A stretch of DNA of 64,000 nt from Frigoribacterium sp. PhB160 (GTDB lineage: Bacteria > Actinomycetota > Actinomycetes > Actinomycetales > Microbacteriaceae), in contig NZ_RKIE01000001.1 of assembly GCF_003751785.1 (NCBI RefSeq), positions 1,589,564 to 1,653,563 of the forward strand, given 5' to 3'. The notes under the pieces are model-generated. The model saw nothing but the letters and a program-made list of their open reading frames with translations. It was not told where the DNA came from and ran no database searches. Position 1 is the stretch's first letter, and the number at the start of each line of letters is the position of its first letter. This document shows positions 61,766 to 64,000 of this stretch, in pieces. Made by a program: the position numbers and the translations under genes.

Positions 61766-64000
61766 ATGACCACGAACGACCTCAGCCCCGCCGAGCGCTT
61801 CGCCGCCTCGAAGACCCGGGTGCGCAGCCCCCAGCTGCAGTCCTTCCGCTCCCGGCTGGGCTTCGCCCTCGACCCCTTCCAGGAGGCGGCCTGCGCCTCG
61901 GTCGAGGAGGGCTCGAGCGTCCTGGTGGCGGCCCCCACCGGGGCAGGCAAGACCCTCGTCGCCGAGTTCGCCATCCACCTCGCGATGCAGCACCCCCGCG
62001 ACAAGGTGTTCTACACGGCGCCGATGAAGGCGCTCAGCAACCAGAAGTTCAACGAGCTCGTGGCCGAGTACGGCGCCTCCGAGGTGGGCCTGCTCACCGG
62101 AGACACGAACGTCAACTCCCGCGCCCGCATCGTCGTCATGACGACCGAGGTGCTCCGCAACATGCTCTACGCGGGCTCCGACATGCTCGACGACCTCCGC
62201 TACGTCGTGCTGGACGAGGTCCACTACCTGGCCGACCGCTTCCGCGGTGCCGTCTGGGAAGAAGTGATCATCCACCTCCCGCTCGACGTGCGCCTCATCT
62301 CGCTGAGCGCCACCGTGTCCAACGCGGAGGAGTTCGGCGACTGGCTGCAGACCGTCCGCGGCGGCACCGACGTCATCGTGTCGGAGGACCGCCCGGTACC
62401 CCTCGACCAGCACGTGCTCGTCGGCGGCAAGTTCCTCGACCTGTTCGACTCGAGCGGCCAGGCCGCGACGAACCGCGTCAACCCCGAGCTGCTGCGCGCC
62501 ACGTCGCTGTCCCGGCGGGGAGGCGGCAGCCGGCGCGACCGCGGAGGTCGCGAAGGCGGACAGGGCCACGGCCCGCGCGGCCACGTCGTGCCGCCCACCC
62601 AGCACTCCCAGGGCCGTCTCGACCGCTGGAAGATCGTCGAGATGCTCGACGACCAGAACCTGCTGCCCGCCATCTTCTTCGTCTTCAGCCGGGTCGGCTG
62701 CGACCAGGCGGTCAAGCAGGTGCTCCGCTCGGGCATCCGCCTCACCACGTCCGAGCAGCGCCGGGAGATCCGCGAGATCGTCGAGGCCCGCTGCCGCACG
62801 CTCCGCGACGAGGACCTCGCGGTGCTCGGCTACTGGCAGTGGCTCGACGGCCTCGAGCGCGGCGTCGCGGCGCACCACGCCGGCCTCCTGCCCGCCTTCA
62901 AGGAGGTCGTCGAGGAGCTCTTCCAGAAGAAGCTCGTCAAGGTCGTCTTCGCGACCGAGACCCTCGCCCTCGGCATCAACATGCCCGCGCGCACCGTCGT
63001 GCTCGAGAAGCTCGAGAAGTTCAACGGCGAGGCCCGCGTGCCGATCACGCCGGGGGAGTACACCCAGCTCACCGGCCGCGCCGGTCGCCGCGGCATCGAC
63101 GTCGAGGGCCACTCGCTCATCCAGTGGCAGCCCGGGCTCGACCCCCAGGCGGTCGCGAGCCTCGCCTCCCGCCGCACCTACCCGATGAACTCGAGCTTCC
63201 GGCCGACGTACAACATGGCCGTCAACCTGATCGAGCAGTTCGGCCGGTCGCGCACCCGCGAGGTGCTCGAGACGTCCTTCGCCCAGTTCCAGGCCGACCG
63301 CGCCGTCGTCGACCTGGCCCGCAAGGTCCGCACGCAGCAGGAGAGCCTCGACGGCTACGCCCGCAGCATGGAGTGCCACCTCGGCGACTTCGGCGAGTAC
63401 ACGACCATCCGCCGCGAGCTCGGCGACCTCGAGAAGCAGGGCGCGGCCCGGGCCGACTCGCAGTCGCGGGCCGAGCACGAGAAGCGCCAGCGCCGCCTCA
63501 CCGAGCTCCGTCGGCGGATGCGGCAGCACCCGTGCCACGCCTGCCCCGAGCGCGAGCAGCACGCACGATGGTCCGAGCGCTGGTTCAAGCTCAAGAAGAC
63601 GACCGACCAGCTGTCGGCGCAGATCCGCAGCCGCACGGGCGCGGTCGCGAAGGTCTTCGACCGGGTGACCGACGTCCTGCTCGACCGGGGCTACCTGGTG
63701 CCCCGCGCCTCCTCGTCCGCCGCCTCGACGACCGCGGGAGGCACGGCTCGCCTCGACCGCACCGCCGAGGTCGACGTCGCCCCGGCCGGCCGCACGCTGC
63801 GACGCATCTACGGCGACCGCGACCTGCTCGTGGCCGAGTCCCTGCGGCTCCGCCTGTGGGACATGCTCGACGTGCCCTCGATGGCGGCCATGGCCGCGAC
63901 CCTGGTCTACGAGCCGCGTCGCGACGAGGGCCAGGTGTCGGAGCGCTTCCTGCCCCGCGGGGCCTTCCGTGACGCGCTCGACGAGACGCAGAAGCTCTGG
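61766..64000 (+). CDS. helY: HelY-type DEAD/DEAH RNA helicase, SKI2/MTR4-like (partial)
   Basis: The first 745 codons; the gene continues past the right edge with no stop reached. It is a superfamily 2 helicase with the actinobacterial HelY plan: Walker A AAPTGAGKTLVAEF near residue 54, motif II VLDEVHYLADRF near 150, motif III ISLSATVSNAEEFG near 176, and motif VI QLTGRAGRRGIDVEG near 434. A Gly/Arg-rich insert lies near residues 250-285 and a CHAC Cys pair near 592. The probable role is RNA processing or turnover. The ATG is four bases after tatC, the conserved tatA-tatC-helY order. Confidence 0.93.
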   Translation, partial: MTTNDLSPAERFAASKTRVRSPQLQSFRSRLGFALDPFQEAACASVEEGSSVLVAAPTGAGKTLVAEFAIHLAMQHPRDKVFYTAPMKALSNQKFNELVAEYGASEVGLLTGDTNVNSRARIVVMTTEVLRNMLYAGSDMLDDLRYVVLDEVHYLADRFRGAVWEEVIIHLPLDVRLISLSATVSNAEEFGDWLQTVRGGTDVIVSEDRPVPLDQHVLVGGKFLDLFDSSGQAATNRVNPELLRATSLSRRGGGSRRDRGGREGGQGHGPRGHVVPPTQHSQGRLDRWKIVEMLDDQNLLPAIFFVFSRVGCDQAVKQVLRSGIRLTTSEQRREIREIVEARCRTLRDEDLAVLGYWQWLDGLERGVAAHHAGLLPAFKEVVEELFQKKLVKVVFATETLALGINMPARTVVLEKLEKFNGEARVPITPGEYTQLTGRAGRRGIDVEGHSLIQWQPGLDPQAVASLASRRTYPMNSSFRPTYNMAVNLIEQFGRSRTREVLETSFAQFQADRAVVDLARKVRTQQESLDGYARSMECHLGDFGEYTTIRRELGDLEKQGAARADSQSRAEHEKRQRRLTELRRRMRQHPCHACPEREQHARWSERWFKLKKTTDQLSAQIRSRTGAVAKVFDRVTDVLLDRGYLVPRASSSAASTTAGGTARLDRTAEVDVAPAGRTLRRIYGDRDLLVAESLRLRLWDMLDVPSMAAMAATLVYEPRRDEGQVSERFLPRGAFRDALDETQKLW

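Overview
The window is an ordinary stretch of chromosome from a very GC-rich actinobacterium. Several features point to Microbacteriaceae: a zinc-free type B ribosomal protein L31, a mycothiol ligase (MshC), PafB/PafC next to TatA/TatC and a HelY-type helicase, OpcA beside zwf, a sufB-sufD-Rieske-sufC-sufT operon, and frequent GTG starts. A Curtobacterium- or Frigoribacterium-like genus is a guess. I see no rRNA, CRISPR array, prophage, transposase, integron or plasmid gene. There is one tRNA, tRNA-Leu(GAG).

Layout, left to right. (1) 1-6.7 kb, minus strand: tkt-tal-pgi-zwf-opcA, a sugar-phosphate operon supplying NADPH and pentoses. (2) 7-9.4 kb: heme O synthase (ctaB), a GNAT acetyltransferase, and convergent heme A synthase (ctaA). 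(3) 9.7-13.8 kb: the SUF iron-sulfur assembly operon, closed by a near-perfect hairpin. (4) 13.9-17.9 kb: solitary BioY, an ABC-F ATPase ending in a 34-bp tandem repeat, then SURF1, a Cys-rich small protein and a DUF3099 protein as one overlapping minus-strand operon. (5) 18-28 kb: FabG-like reductase, SerB, glgC / glgA(glgM), an ABC ATPase, rpmE2, an exonuclease, a TreS-like glucosyltransferase, a hydrolase, a glycosyltransferase and a histidine phosphatase. (6) 28.6-33.7 kb: sirtuin, SpoU methyltransferase, DD-carboxypeptidase, SGNH hydrolase and an acyl-CoA dehydrogenase-like protein. (7) 33.8-38.7 kb: a DNA-repair-like cluster (dinB, DEAD/DEAH helicase, a MSMEG_6728/pyrimidine-dimer-glycosylase-like protein) and two unknown genes that overlap at their 3' ends. 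(8) 38.8-42.6 kb: an OpuC-type compatible-solute ABC transporter. (9) 42.9-48.7 kb: flavin monooxygenase, MFS exporter, type II NADH dehydrogenase, an acidic repeat protein, an aldo/keto reductase and tRNA-Leu. (10) 48.8-64 kb: M20 peptidase, uppP, mshC, a NarL-type two-component pair, PAC2 protein, HAD hydrolase, trmI, an FKBP-like lipoprotein, pafB, pafC, tatA, tatC and the first 745 codons of helY.

Three patterns stand out. First, about fifteen genes have a TAnnnT -10 box 6-8 bases before the start codon and no Shine-Dalgarno, which is the signature of leaderless transcription; in two cases the box contains the previous gene's stop codon. Second, the block uppP-mshC-PAC2-HAD-trmI-FKBP-pafBC-tatAC-helY matches the usual surroundings of the actinobacterial Pup-proteasome locus, but arc/mpa, dop, pup, prcBA and pafA are absent: trmI and the FKBP gene are 72 bp apart. 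The DNA-damage activator PafBC is kept, and a PafBC/RecA-NDp-like promoter sits in front of dinB. Third, a GGAGGCGCGG element recurs between genes, often as one arm of a terminator hairpin. I found no convincing wholly new multi-gene system; the unusual items are mostly regulatory architecture and small unknown proteins.
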